DNA from: Leptolinea sp. UBA4782
GTDB lineage: Bacteria > Chloroflexota > Anaerolineae > Anaerolineales > Anaerolineaceae
DNA: 64,000 nt
Direction of reading: 5' to 3'
Assembly (NCBI GenBank): GCA_002403095.1
Contig: DHHC01000016.1
Location: 87,767 to 151,766 of the forward strand
This document shows positions 1 through 7,731 of the stretch, in pieces (the first letter of the stretch is position 1; every line of letters begins with the position of its first letter). The translations under genes and the position numbers were made by a program. Under the pieces are notes generated by a model. That model searched no databases. It was not told the origin of the DNA and worked only from the letters and a program-made list of their open reading frames with translations.

Positions 1-1
1 A

Positions 2-1792
2 GAAGCTCAGGTGCGCCAGTTTGAAGACAGGCTGGCCGGGCTCCAGGCAGAAGAGAAGCGTTTTACCGGGTTGATGGATGCTGCTCCGCAAATCGAGGCG
101 GATTACCAGCAATGGCAGGCTGACCTGCAAGCGCTGCAGTCTATGGATAAGCTGGCTGCCAGCTTCCACCAGCAGCAAAGCTTGCGCGCAAATCCCCTGG
201 TGGAGATTGAAAAACAAAAAGCCGGACTGGAACAGCAATACCGCCAGTACCTGGAAGGACAGCAACAGGCAATAGAATCAGATGGGCTTCTTCCGCAATT
301 ACAGGCGGAATTTGCCAATTTGTTGGAACAGCACAACTTGCTTGAAGAAAAGCTGGCTGCCCGCCCCGAACTGGAAGCCAGGCTGCAGCAGATCATCGAA
401 AGCCAGGCGAACCTGAATGCAGAGAACGCGCGCCTGGTCAAGGATATGCATGAGCTGAAAGATCGCATGAACCAGCTGGAAGCAGCATCCGGCGCAGATT
501 GTCCGTTATGTGGTCAACCCTTACAGCCGAACGAGCGCCAGAGCCTTATCAAGTCACTTGAAAAACAGGGACTCGAAATGGGCAACCAGCACCGCGAAAA
601 TAAAACTCTTATTGCAACGGCGGCTGATGAGCAGCAAGCTATTAACCGCGCACTGGCTGAGCTGGATTCCGCCCAACAGCAACTGCGCAGCCTACAGCGC
701 CAGGTTGATCAGCAGGGTGAAAAAATACGCAATGCACAGGAGACTGTTAACCTGTGGAACCAGCAAGGTGAACCCGAGCTGCAAAAACTGGCAGCTACGT
801 TGCAAAACAACACATATGCACTGGAAGCCAGGGCAAGTCTGGCGGAAATTGATGATCTGCTCAAACAAATGGGGTATGACCCGCAGGCACATGACCAGTT
901 GCGAAGCCGGGAAAAAGCCGGGCAGCCTGCCGGGGAAAGTATGCGCGAACTCGAAAAAGCCAGGGCTGCCTTGCAGCCGTTAAAAAACCAGATCGAGGAC
1001 AACCGCAATAACCTGGCCACCTCTGCAAGGGAATTGAAGGAAATTCAAAAGAACCTTGACGTAGCTTTGCAGAAATATGAAATAGAAAAAGCCGGGCTGC
1101 CGGACATCGATCTTCAGGAACGTGAATTCAAGGTTCTGCAAGAGGATGAAAATGCCCTGCGCCTGCAGGTCGGCGCAGCCCGCCAGAAAGTGGATGTACT
1201 CGCAGACCTGAAAGCCCGCAAAGCGGAACTGGAAGACCGCACCCGGGAGACCCGCATCCAGATCGGCCGCTACCAGAAACTGGAAAAAGCCTGCGGGAAA
1301 GACGGAGTACCTGCCCTGCTGATTGAGCAAGCCCTGCCCGACCTGGAAAACCAGGCTAATGACATCCTCGACCGGTTGAGCGCAGGAAGCATGTCCGTCA
1401 GGTTTATTACCCAGGCTGAATACAAGTCAAAAAAGCGTGAGGACAAGAAAGAAACCCTGGATATCCTGATCAATGATTCCGCCGGTACCCGCTCTTATGA
1501 GCTATTCTCGGGCGGTGAAGCCTTTCGGGTCAACTTTGCCATCCGCCTGGCTTTGGCACGCGTCCTTGCCCAGCGGGCTGGCGCCCGCCTGCAAACCCTT
1601 GTGATCGACGAGGGTTTCGGCAGCCAGGACTCTCAAGGAAAACAGCGCCTGATCGAAGCTATCAACCTGGTCCGCCAGGATTTCGCCAAGATTCTGGTCA
1701 TCACGCACCTTGAAGAGCTGAAGGACGCCTTCCCCGCCCGGATTGAAGTGGAAAAGGTCGGGTTGACATCCACGGTCCGAGTGCTGACATGA
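2..1792 (+). CDS. sbcC: Exonuclease SbcC-like (SMC/Rad50 family ATPase), 3' part
   Basis: This is the C-terminal part of an SbcC/Rad50-type ATPase, which with SbcD nicks and resects hairpins and blocked DNA ends. The frame is open to the left window edge, so the N-terminal Walker A half lies outside; about 596 codons are visible. The fragment is long coiled coil (Q/E/L/A-rich heptads) broken by a zinc-hook motif, CPLCGQPL, near codon 167, followed by the returning coil. The C-terminal ATPase lobe has the ABC signature FSGGEAFRVNFAIRLAL and a Walker B/D-loop LVIDEGFGSQD. Full SbcC proteins are usually near 1000 residues, so roughly 40 percent is missing here only because of the window edge. 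The stop codon overlaps the next gene by 4 nt (ATGA). An sbcD partner would be expected upstream but cannot be seen. Confidence 0.93.
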   Translation, partial: EAQVRQFEDRLAGLQAEEKRFTGLMDAAPQIEADYQQWQADLQALQSMDKLAASFHQQQSLRANPLVEIEKQKAGLEQQYRQYLEGQQQAIESDGLLPQLQAEFANLLEQHNLLEEKLAARPELEARLQQIIESQANLNAENARLVKDMHELKDRMNQLEAASGADCPLCGQPLQPNERQSLIKSLEKQGLEMGNQHRENKTLIATAADEQQAINRALAELDSAQQQLRSLQRQVDQQGEKIRNAQETVNLWNQQGEPELQKLAATLQNNTYALEARASLAEIDDLLKQMGYDPQAHDQLRSREKAGQPAGESMRELEKARAALQPLKNQIEDNRNNLATSARELKEIQKNLDVALQKYEIEKAGLPDIDLQEREFKVLQEDENALRLQVGAARQKVDVLADLKARKAELEDRTRETRIQIGRYQKLEKACGKDGVPALLIEQALPDLENQANDILDRLSAGSMSVRFITQAEYKSKKREDKKETLDILINDSAGTRSYELFSGGEAFRVNFAIRLALARVLAQRAGARLQTLVIDEGFGSQDSQGKQRLIEAINLVRQDFAKILVITHLEELKDAFPARIEVEKVGLTSTVRVLT

Positions 1793-2895
1793 GAACTTCA
1801 AAGCTGCGGGTTGGAGTCCAGCAGAGGGTGCTGCCCTTTTACCGGGGAGCATTCTTTGACACCCTGGCAGCAGACCCAGACCTGGAGGTGATGGTGTTTG
1901 CCGGTTCCCCTCGTCCAGGTGAAGACCTGGGGAAACGGGCAGAATTATCTACTGCAGCACTTTTCCCCGCCAGGAATATCCACCTGTTTTCAAACAGGTT
2001 CTACCTGTGCCTGCAATCCAACTGGAAAACCTGGCTGCAAGCTTTCGATCCTGAAATCTTGATCCTGGAAGCCAATCCGCGCTACCTGCACCTACCGGCT
2101 GCCATCCGCTGGATGCACCAGCGCCGCCGCCAGGTCATTGGCTGGGGGTTGGGCGCCCCGGCGACCATGAATCAATTCATCGCGGACAGGAAACGGGTAT
2201 GGCTGCGCCAGTTTGATACCCTGATTGCGTACAGCCAGGCTGGAAAAGAGCAGTATGCTGCCCTCGGTTTTCCTGCAGATAGAATCATGGTTGCCCCCAA
2301 TGCAGCCACCCACAGGCCGGAGTATTTATCTCCGCAGCGCAAGCCTGTAACAGACCCTTCCGGTTTGACAGTATTATTTGTGGGACGTCTGCTGGATCGC
2401 AAGAACGTTGACATGCTGATCCGCGCCTGTGCTTCCCTGCCGGAAGCGATACAGCCCCAGCTGGTCATTGTGGGTGAAGGGGAAACCCGCCAGTCACTCG
2501 AAATGCTGGCAACTCAAGTCTATCCCCGCGCCCGGTTTACCGGTGCCCTGTACGGGGTTGACCTGGATGCCGAGTACAACCGGTCTGACCTTTTCGTTTT
2601 GCCTGGTACCGGCGGGCTGGCTGTGCAGCAGGCTATGGCACATGCCTTGCCGGTGATCGTGGCGGAAGCGGACGGCACCCAGCAGGACCTGGTGCAGCAG
2701 GGCAATGGCTGGAGAATCACACCGGGTGATGAAGACAACCTGCAGCAGGTTCTCCTGCAGGCTTTGCGTAATCCCATCATCCTGCGGCAAATGGGGGAGG
2801 AATCCTTCCGCATAGTACAACAAGAAGTCAACATAGAGGTGATGGCTGGCAGATTCAAGGATGCCATTGCACTTGCCCGGAAGGTGATCCAGTGA
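1789..2895 (+). CDS. GT-B family glycosyltransferase (GT4-like)
   Basis: Predicted 368-residue cytoplasmic glycosyltransferase of the GT-B fold. The C-terminal half carries the typical nucleotide-sugar lobe: FVGRLLDRKNVDMLIRA at about residues 196-212, and a donor-binding stretch LPGTGGLAVQQAMAHALPVI near residues 271-290. Here a Gly/Ala/Met context replaces the usual EAMA(C/S)G. The N-terminal acceptor lobe is divergent. The ATG start overlaps the sbcC stop by 4 nt and the GTG start of the next glycosyltransferase overlaps its stop by 4 nt, so the three are probably translationally coupled. Donor and acceptor cannot be deduced. Cell-surface glycan or glycolipid synthesis is a guess from family and from pairing with a second glycosyltransferase. 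Confidence 0.85.
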   Translation: MRTSKLRVGVQQRVLPFYRGAFFDTLAADPDLEVMVFAGSPRPGEDLGKRAELSTAALFPARNIHLFSNRFYLCLQSNWKTWLQAFDPEILILEANPRYLHLPAAIRWMHQRRRQVIGWGLGAPATMNQFIADRKRVWLRQFDTLIAYSQAGKEQYAALGFPADRIMVAPNAATHRPEYLSPQRKPVTDPSGLTVLFVGRLLDRKNVDMLIRACASLPEAIQPQLVIVGEGETRQSLEMLATQVYPRARFTGALYGVDLDAEYNRSDLFVLPGTGGLAVQQAMAHALPVIVAEADGTQQDLVQQGNGWRITPGDEDNLQQVLLQALRNPIILRQMGEESFRIVQQEVNIEVMAGRFKDAIALARKVIQ

Positions 2896-4094
2896 AAATC
2901 CTGCTGGTAGCCGACGGTCGCAGCCCAATTACCCGCCAATGGGTAAAGGCGGTCAGCGGGATGGGGCATACCTTGTACCTGGCTTCCACCTTTCCCTGTG
3001 AGCCGGTGCCAGGCATTGAAGAGAGCGCTATCATCCCGGTGGCATTCTCCAATATGGCAGGCACCCAGGTGGCCGGCGGCTCCAAGAAGAGGGCAGCCAG
3101 CAGTTTGATACGCAAAGCACGTAAACCGCTCATGCACTTGCGTTACTGGCTGGGCCCCCTCACCCTGCCAAAAGCGGGAGCCCAATTGGCGAACCTGGTC
3201 AACCGCTGGAAACCGGATCTTGTGCACGCGCTGCGCATCCCGTTTGAAGGCATGTTGGCTTCTTACACCCCCCTAAATGTACCGCTGGCTGTCTCCATTT
3301 GGGGTAACGATCTCACCTTGCACGCTCGCGGTTCATCCTCCATGCGGCGCTGGACGCGCCGGGCATTAGGACGCGCGGATGGGCTGCTGGCAGATGCCCC
3401 GCGGGATATCCGCCTATCCAACCAGTGGGGGTTTGATCTCAGCAAGTCCGCCCTGGTTGTGCCTGGTTCGGGTGGGATCGACCTGGCAGAGATAAATACC
3501 GCCTTGCAGGCACCAGCAGAGTTTCCCTGGCTGAAGCAGGGCAGGTATCATATCATCAACCCGCGTGGATTACGCCCGGGCTACATCAATACACGCGAAT
3601 TTTTCGCGGCCATACCGCTGGTGCTGGAACGATTTCCGGATGCAGCCTTTCTCTGCCCGGGAATGCAAGGCCAGGAGGAAGCAGAAAGGTATGCCCGCCA
3701 GTACAGGGTAGAAAGATCCGTGGAGCTTTTGCCTTATCTCTCCCAAGCAGATTTATGGCAACTGTTCGGTCGCTGTGAGATTTCTGCCAGCATCAGCACC
3801 CATGACGGGACACCCAATACCCTGATTGAAGCCATGGCTTGCGGGAGCTTTCCGGTAGCCGGCGACCTGGAATCGCTGCGGGACTGGATCACCCCGGGTG
3901 TGAATGGTTTCCTGGTGGACCCATACCAGCCGGTCGAGATTGCCAGAGCCATCCTATCGGCATTGGATAATACACCGCTTCGCCAAGCTGCCCGGTTGAT
4001 AAATATTGAACTTGTGAAAAGCCGCGCCAGCAGGGAAGCAGCGCAGAACACTTTGCAGCCGTTTTTTGAAAAGGTACTCTCCCGTGCCAAGTGA
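2892..4094 (+). CDS. GT4-family glycosyltransferase
   Basis: A 400-residue GT-B glycosyltransferase. It starts at GTG and overlaps the preceding gene by 4 nt. The N-terminus (MKILLVADGRSPITRQWV) is the usual Rossmann beta1 start of the acceptor lobe. The C-terminal lobe shows the GT4 signature GTPNTLIEAMACGSFPVAGD with the conserved Glu before AMACG, followed by WITPGVNGFLVD. A stretch beginning NPRGLRPGYINTREF replaces the usual VGRL opening of the second domain. Gene order suggests it acts in the same pathway as the upstream glycosyltransferase. Substrates are unknown. Confidence 0.88.
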   Translation: MKILLVADGRSPITRQWVKAVSGMGHTLYLASTFPCEPVPGIEESAIIPVAFSNMAGTQVAGGSKKRAASSLIRKARKPLMHLRYWLGPLTLPKAGAQLANLVNRWKPDLVHALRIPFEGMLASYTPLNVPLAVSIWGNDLTLHARGSSSMRRWTRRALGRADGLLADAPRDIRLSNQWGFDLSKSALVVPGSGGIDLAEINTALQAPAEFPWLKQGRYHIINPRGLRPGYINTREFFAAIPLVLERFPDAAFLCPGMQGQEEAERYARQYRVERSVELLPYLSQADLWQLFGRCEISASISTHDGTPNTLIEAMACGSFPVAGDLESLRDWITPGVNGFLVDPYQPVEIARAILSALDNTPLRQAARLINIELVKSRASREAAQNTLQPFFEKVLSRAK

Positions 4095-4132
4095 CTGGGA
4101 ACTTAAGCAACTGGTTATATCTGGAGGTTAAG

Positions 4133-4474
4133 ATGAATCACCCCGAAAAAGGAAGCATCCTGCCATCAAGCGGATTTATCTATGAACTTGTCCTGCGCAT
4201 CAAGCTGGTTTATAAGCTAATGCTGGATAAGCGCGTAAATTTCCTGCTTAAACTGCTGCCAGCGTTCAGCTTGATTTACCTGATCAATCCGATCGACATC
4301 CCGCTCCCCCTGGACGACGCCGCGGTAATCGGCCTGGGATTTACCCTGTTCGTGTCCCTTTGCCCGGATGAGATCGTCAGTGAGCACCTGGCAAATCTGC
4401 GCAAATCTGCGGCTGTCAATGCTGCCAGGATGGAAGAGCCGGAAGTGATCGACGGTTCCTTTAGAGATTCGTAA
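4133..4474 (+). CDS. DUF1232-like (YkvA-type) small membrane-associated protein
   Basis: About 113 residues. I place the start at the ATG at 4133 because a good ribosome binding site (CTGGAGG) lies 6 nt upstream. An in-frame GTG at 4091 that overlaps the preceding gene has no such site. The core LLKLLPAFSLIYLINPIDIPLPLDDAAVIGLGF resembles the DUF1232 pattern (hydrophobic segment, then PIDL-IPD, then a short acidic turn and a second hydrophobic segment). The second half of the motif is modified (PLPLDD instead of IPDFIP). One or two hydrophobic helices suggest membrane association. The function of the family is not established. Confidence 0.65.
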   Translation: MNHPEKGSILPSSGFIYELVLRIKLVYKLMLDKRVNFLLKLLPAFSLIYLINPIDIPLPLDDAAVIGLGFTLFVSLCPDEIVSEHLANLRKSAAVNAARMEEPEVIDGSFRDS

Positions 4475-4586
4475 GCAGAGATTGCCGGAGAGGGTTTTTA
4501 CTGAAGCATACCCTCGACAGGTATCCTCCACGGCTTGCATTAATCTAACGAATAGGATAAATTAAGGGTAAATTGGAGGTATAAGC

Positions 4587-4817
4587 ATGGCAGAAAAACA
4601 ATGGAAAACAATTAAAGTTCGCTTTTGCGACCATGCCGAATGTGAAGTGGAATTAGAAGTGGAAGAGCTCCTTCCCGAAGAGTTCCTTCCCGATCAACCT
4701 CCCCGCTTGCGGGCGCATCGCTGCTCCGGAGGCCTGACGTGCAACCAGATCGAAAAGATCGCCTGCCTCTGGTCTGGCAGTAATCCATTATTTGATCCAT
4801 TTACAGAAGCAGATTAA
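4587..4817 (+). CDS. Small acidic Cys-containing protein, unknown function
   Basis: A 76-residue soluble protein with a clear ribosome binding site (TTGGAGG, 9 nt before ATG). It has four Cys residues: FCDHAEC near residues 13-19, then HRCSGGLTCN near 44-53, plus one in KIACLWSG. The C-x5-C and C-x6-C spacing could bind a metal but matches no zinc finger I recognise. The centre is Glu-rich. It stands alone between a DUF1232-like gene and a lipoprotein gene and is followed by a strong hairpin terminator. No function is proposed. Confidence 0.7.
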   Translation: MAEKQWKTIKVRFCDHAECEVELEVEELLPEEFLPDQPPRLRAHRCSGGLTCNQIEKIACLWSGSNPLFDPFTEAD

Positions 4818-4826
4818 AGTTATGGG

Positions 4827-4857
4827 AAAGAAGGTTTGCAAATGCAAACCTTCTTTT
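4827..4857 (+). terminator. Rho-independent terminator
   Basis: A perfect 14-bp inverted repeat (4827-4840 with 4843-4856) around a 2-nt spacer, ending in TTCTTTT. It sits 10 nt after the stop of the small Cys protein. Confidence 0.85.
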
Positions 4858-4859
4858 GA

Positions 4860-4888
4860 TTGACAAACACCCGATTTCTTTATATAGT
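4860..4888 (+). promoter_or_regulatory. Sigma-70-type promoter of the acidic lipoprotein
   Basis: TTGACA (4860-4865), a 17-nt spacer, then TATAGT (4883-4888). It lies about 45 nt upstream of the lipoprotein ATG and directly after the terminator of the preceding gene. Confidence 0.8.
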
Positions 4889-4932
4889 ATATTTGTTTCC
4901 CAAAATAATATGATTTTAATCGAGGAGAGAGA

Positions 4933-5808
4933 ATGAGCAAGAAAATACTTATTCCGATCATTGTCCTGATGCTTGCAGTCATGTCCTGTACTATCAACTT
5001 GCCAAACAATGACACTGGCAAGGATGTTGAGGAAGAAGAAACCGTTGAGGAAGTTGACACCGAAGAAGTGGAAACCGAAGAAGTGGAAACTGAAGAAGTG
5101 GAAACTGAAGAACCAGTGACTACCGTTTCTGACACTCCTGCTCCTACCCTTGCGGTTCCTACCGTGGTCATACCCACCGTTGCCCCCACTACCGGATACT
5201 TCAGTGATGACTTTGACGGCGACCTGAGCAGCTGGGTGCCGTATGTAATTGCCGGCAACCCGGATATGACGTACGTTACCCCGGTGGGACACAGGCTGGT
5301 ATTTGAGCTGCCCCGCCTGACAGAAACCTATGCTTATGTAGCGAACACTGCGGCTGAATTCGAAGATGTTTATGTAGAAGCGAATTTTGAAAGCAAAACC
5401 AATACTCCAAATGGAATTTCTGTGCTTTGCCGTATTTCGGATTTGGGCTGGTATGAATTACGGGTTTACACCTCAGGACCTGAGGTGGGCAGGTTTTCTC
5501 TCTACCGGTTCGATTTCGACCTCCGCTCCCAGAAGAAGAACCCGTATGTCAACCTGCTGGGCGGTTATTCGACGCTCACCAGCGTGGATTTGCTTAATGG
5601 ACAACGGGTAAATACCATCGGATTACTTTGCCAGGGCGACTCCATTGTCCCATACATCAATGGTGTCCAGCAGAACGGCAGCGACCGCAAACCCCTAAAG
5701 GTGGTTGACAGTAACTGGATGCCGGGAAATGTTGGCATTGGTGCCATGTCATTCTCTGGTGAGGTAGTGAAGGTTGAGTTTGATTGGGTGGAGACATCCG
5801 AGCCCTAG
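4933..5808 (+). CDS. Lipoprotein with acidic repeat linker and LamG-like C-terminal domain
   Basis: A 291-residue exported protein. The N-terminus is a lipoprotein signal: Lys-rich start, hydrophobic core, and lipobox AVMSC with the Cys at residue 19. Next comes a low-complexity linker of repeated Glu-Val-Glu-Thr-Glu units (about residues 33-62, encoded by near-identical 15-nt DNA repeats) and a Thr/Pro-rich segment that probably spans the wall. From about residue 97 a beta-rich domain begins with YFSDDFDGDLSSW, which resembles LamG/DUF1080-type concanavalin-like sugar-binding domains (FSDDFSG-W openings are typical). Binding of an extracellular glycan is inferred, not shown. It has its own promoter and terminator. 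The repeat number may vary between strains. Confidence 0.8.
   Translation: MSKKILIPIIVLMLAVMSCTINLPNNDTGKDVEEEETVEEVDTEEVETEEVETEEVETEEPVTTVSDTPAPTLAVPTVVIPTVAPTTGYFSDDFDGDLSSWVPYVIAGNPDMTYVTPVGHRLVFELPRLTETYAYVANTAAEFEDVYVEANFESKTNTPNGISVLCRISDLGWYELRVYTSGPEVGRFSLYRFDFDLRSQKKNPYVNLLGGYSTLTSVDLLNGQRVNTIGLLCQGDSIVPYINGVQQNGSDRKPLKVVDSNWMPGNVGIGAMSFSGEVVKVEFDWVETSEP
5046..5115 (+). repeat. In-frame 15-nt tandem repeat (acidic linker)
   Basis: Tandem copies of GAAGTGGAAACCGAA-type units inside the lipoprotein gene encode alternating Glu-Val and Glu-Thr. Copies differ by only a few synonymous bases (ACC/ACT), which points to recent unit duplication. Confidence 0.75.
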
Positions 5809-5830
5809 AGAAAAATCGCTGTGATTCAAT

Positions 5831-5853
5831 GCCGCCGAAGGATCTTCGGCGGC
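5831..5853 (+). terminator. Terminator hairpin after the lipoprotein gene
   Basis: GCCGCCGAAG, then a GAT loop, then CTTCGGCGGC: a perfect 10-bp GC-rich stem with a weak U-tract (ATTTGTATTGT). It lies 23 nt after the stop. A TATAAT hexamer at 5864-5869, directly downstream, probably starts the nurA transcript. Confidence 0.75.
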
Positions 5854-5905
5854 ATTTGTATTGTATAATACCAAAACAAACGTTCAATTAATGGGGTAAT
5901 TTGCG

Positions 5906-7084
5906 ATGCCAGTCAATTACCAGCAAATCAAAGAGCAGGTTCGCAAACTGGGTGAGCTGACACCCGCTTACCAGCAGGAAATGGAAACCAGGCTGGCATT
6001 TGCAGCCCAGCGCTTGCAGGCGGCTGCAGGCCGGAATGAAGAACTGCGGGCAAAGGTCGAAGCTGCTGCCCAAAAAGTAAGTCACCTGCGCTGTGCTATC
6101 CCGCTGGCAGAACCGCTGGACACGGCAATACCCATGCAGCCGGGAGAACTGCCCGGAACCATCCTGGCTGCGGATGGATCGCAAATCATCCCCGATCCAC
6201 ATGCAGCAGTCCTTTTCGGCGTAGTCAACATAGGCATCTTTTCCTTTCACCCCCACCAGGGCAGTACCCCGCAAGAGATCACCCATACCGACCTGCTTTA
6301 CCTGGACAGGTTGTACAATCCTTCCGGAGGGTTGATCAATGAAGAGATGATTTCGATGCTGCGCGACCTGGAAGAGCGGCGCCTGCTGGTTCAGCACGCC
6401 GCTGAAGCTGCCTGTCCAGTGGTCACTTTAACCGACGGTCCGCTGGAACTCTTCCGTGAACCTGCCAGTGCAGCTTTACCCGATCCCAGGTTTATTGAAT
6501 ACCTGGATGCGCTGAAAGAGCTGGCATCACGGCGAGTGGTTACAGCTGGCTATGTCGACCGCCCCAGGGCGGATTTACTGGTGCGCCTGCTGGAACTGGA
6601 TATGTTTGGCGAATCGCCCGGGATGGATGAACTACGCATGCATCCCCTTCAAGGCATCACCGATGCCGCTTTGCTGGGTCCGCTCCTGCCCCCCGGGCAC
6701 CGTTCGGCAATTTTCGGGTTGCAGTCGTTTTCGGGCAAATTCTTCAAGGATGAGATTGCCCTGCACTTCTTTTACTTGAACGCCGGTACCGGACGGGAAC
6801 CATGGCTAGCTCGCGTGGAAATCCCTGCCTGGCTGGCGCAGGATGAAGATACCCTGGCTTTGCTGCAACGCACCCTGATTGCTGAGTGCCAGCAGCTAGG
6901 CCAATCAGCTTACCCCTACTCGCTTCTGCGGGCGCACGAAATCGCCCTGGTAACCCTCCAGGATAAAGAGTACCTGGAGAATATGGTTGGACTGGAGTTG
7001 CTGAAACAGGGCATCGCGCCCCAGGTAAAATCACATAAACAATCCCTGAAAGATATGGCCGGAACAAGAACGAGGTTGAAATGA
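5906..7084 (+). CDS. nurA: NurA-domain nuclease
   Basis: A 392-residue NurA-family nuclease. In archaea and some bacteria NurA works inside the ring of the HerA translocase to resect DNA ends. The N-terminal 60 residues are an alpha-helical coil. The nuclease core then begins with TILAADGSQIIPD, in which Asp90 matches the first metal-binding Asp of the family. A second acidic motif, TLTDGPLELF near residue 175, matches the conserved TDG of the fold. The ATG follows GGGGTAATTTGC. The gene overlaps the next one by 4 nt and is in one cassette with herA, which strongly supports the call. The role could be recombination repair or anti-phage defence; sequence alone does not decide. Confidence 0.88.
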   Translation: MPVNYQQIKEQVRKLGELTPAYQQEMETRLAFAAQRLQAAAGRNEELRAKVEAAAQKVSHLRCAIPLAEPLDTAIPMQPGELPGTILAADGSQIIPDPHAAVLFGVVNIGIFSFHPHQGSTPQEITHTDLLYLDRLYNPSGGLINEEMISMLRDLEERRLLVQHAAEAACPVVTLTDGPLELFREPASAALPDPRFIEYLDALKELASRRVVTAGYVDRPRADLLVRLLELDMFGESPGMDELRMHPLQGITDAALLGPLLPPGHRSAIFGLQSFSGKFFKDEIALHFFYLNAGTGREPWLARVEIPAWLAQDEDTLALLQRTLIAECQQLGQSAYPYSLLRAHEIALVTLQDKEYLENMVGLELLKQGIAPQVKSHKQSLKDMAGTRTRLK

Positions 7085-7731
7085 ACCAGACACTGCAAAT
7101 TGGAAGATTGCTACGCGCCAGCACCACCAGCTGCGTGGTGGGCTGCAAGGTAACCCAGCGGGAAGCCCCCGCCCTGGGCAGCCTGGTGCGCATCCCTATC
7201 GACTCCCAGACCGGTATTTCCATTTACGGTCTGATCAGCGATATCCATGTGGATGATGACGGGTTGGTGCGGCAGCTGGTGACGGCTGAAGGTGTCTCGG
7301 ATGAAGTGATCCTGGATAACCGCAACAACCGCAACGTCCCCCTTGAGATCAGCGTTATCTTTTGCGGGCACGAAACCAGCGGCAAAATTTCTCACCTGCT
7401 GCCCCCCAGGCCGCCGCTCACCCTCGACCAGATTTTCCTGTGCACAGAGGAAGAAGTGTTTGCATTTACATTGCCGCCCCGCTTCGGCTACTTCCGCCAT
7501 CTGCTGCGGGCAAAGGACATACCGGTTGGAGAGATCTTGGCCAGCCACCTGCAGCAAACTGCACCGATCCACCAGCAGAAAGGCAACCCTGGTTGGGGAA
7601 GGGAAGCTGGCAGGGAGTTGATCACTGCCCTGCGCGATGATTACCCGGTTCTGATCGATGTGCTGCGCGCCCTGGCAGATGCCGGGTTTCTCAGCGATGA
7701 CATTGCAGACCGCCGCGGAGGTAAGTTATGA
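7081..7731 (+). CDS. HAS-barrel-like protein between NurA and HerA
   Basis: A 216-residue protein. Its first about 60 residues (IGRLLRASTTSCVVGC ... ALGSLVRIPID ... IYGLISDIHVDD) show the same strand pattern as the N-terminal HAS-barrel of HerA encoded immediately downstream (VGYVIGGGLKENLRVRL ... GAFVVIDSKNWRFYGLVTDL). It has no Walker motifs and so is not an ATPase. The remainder is a helical domain ending in a predicted DNA- or protein-binding helix pair. It overlaps nurA by 4 nt and herA by 4 nt, so the three products are probably made in fixed ratio. A role as adaptor or clamp in the HerA-NurA complex is my inference. Confidence 0.7.
   Translation: MNQTLQIGRLLRASTTSCVVGCKVTQREAPALGSLVRIPIDSQTGISIYGLISDIHVDDDGLVRQLVTAEGVSDEVILDNRNNRNVPLEISVIFCGHETSGKISHLLPPRPPLTLDQIFLCTEEEVFAFTLPPRFGYFRHLLRAKDIPVGEILASHLQQTAPIHQQKGNPGWGREAGRELITALRDDYPVLIDVLRALADAGFLSDDIADRRGGKL

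Noticed and set aside
4801..5292. Two long minus-strand ORFs with repetitive Ser/Thr or Phe/His over the lipoprotein
   Set aside because: They arise from the acidic tandem repeat read in reverse and are not genes.
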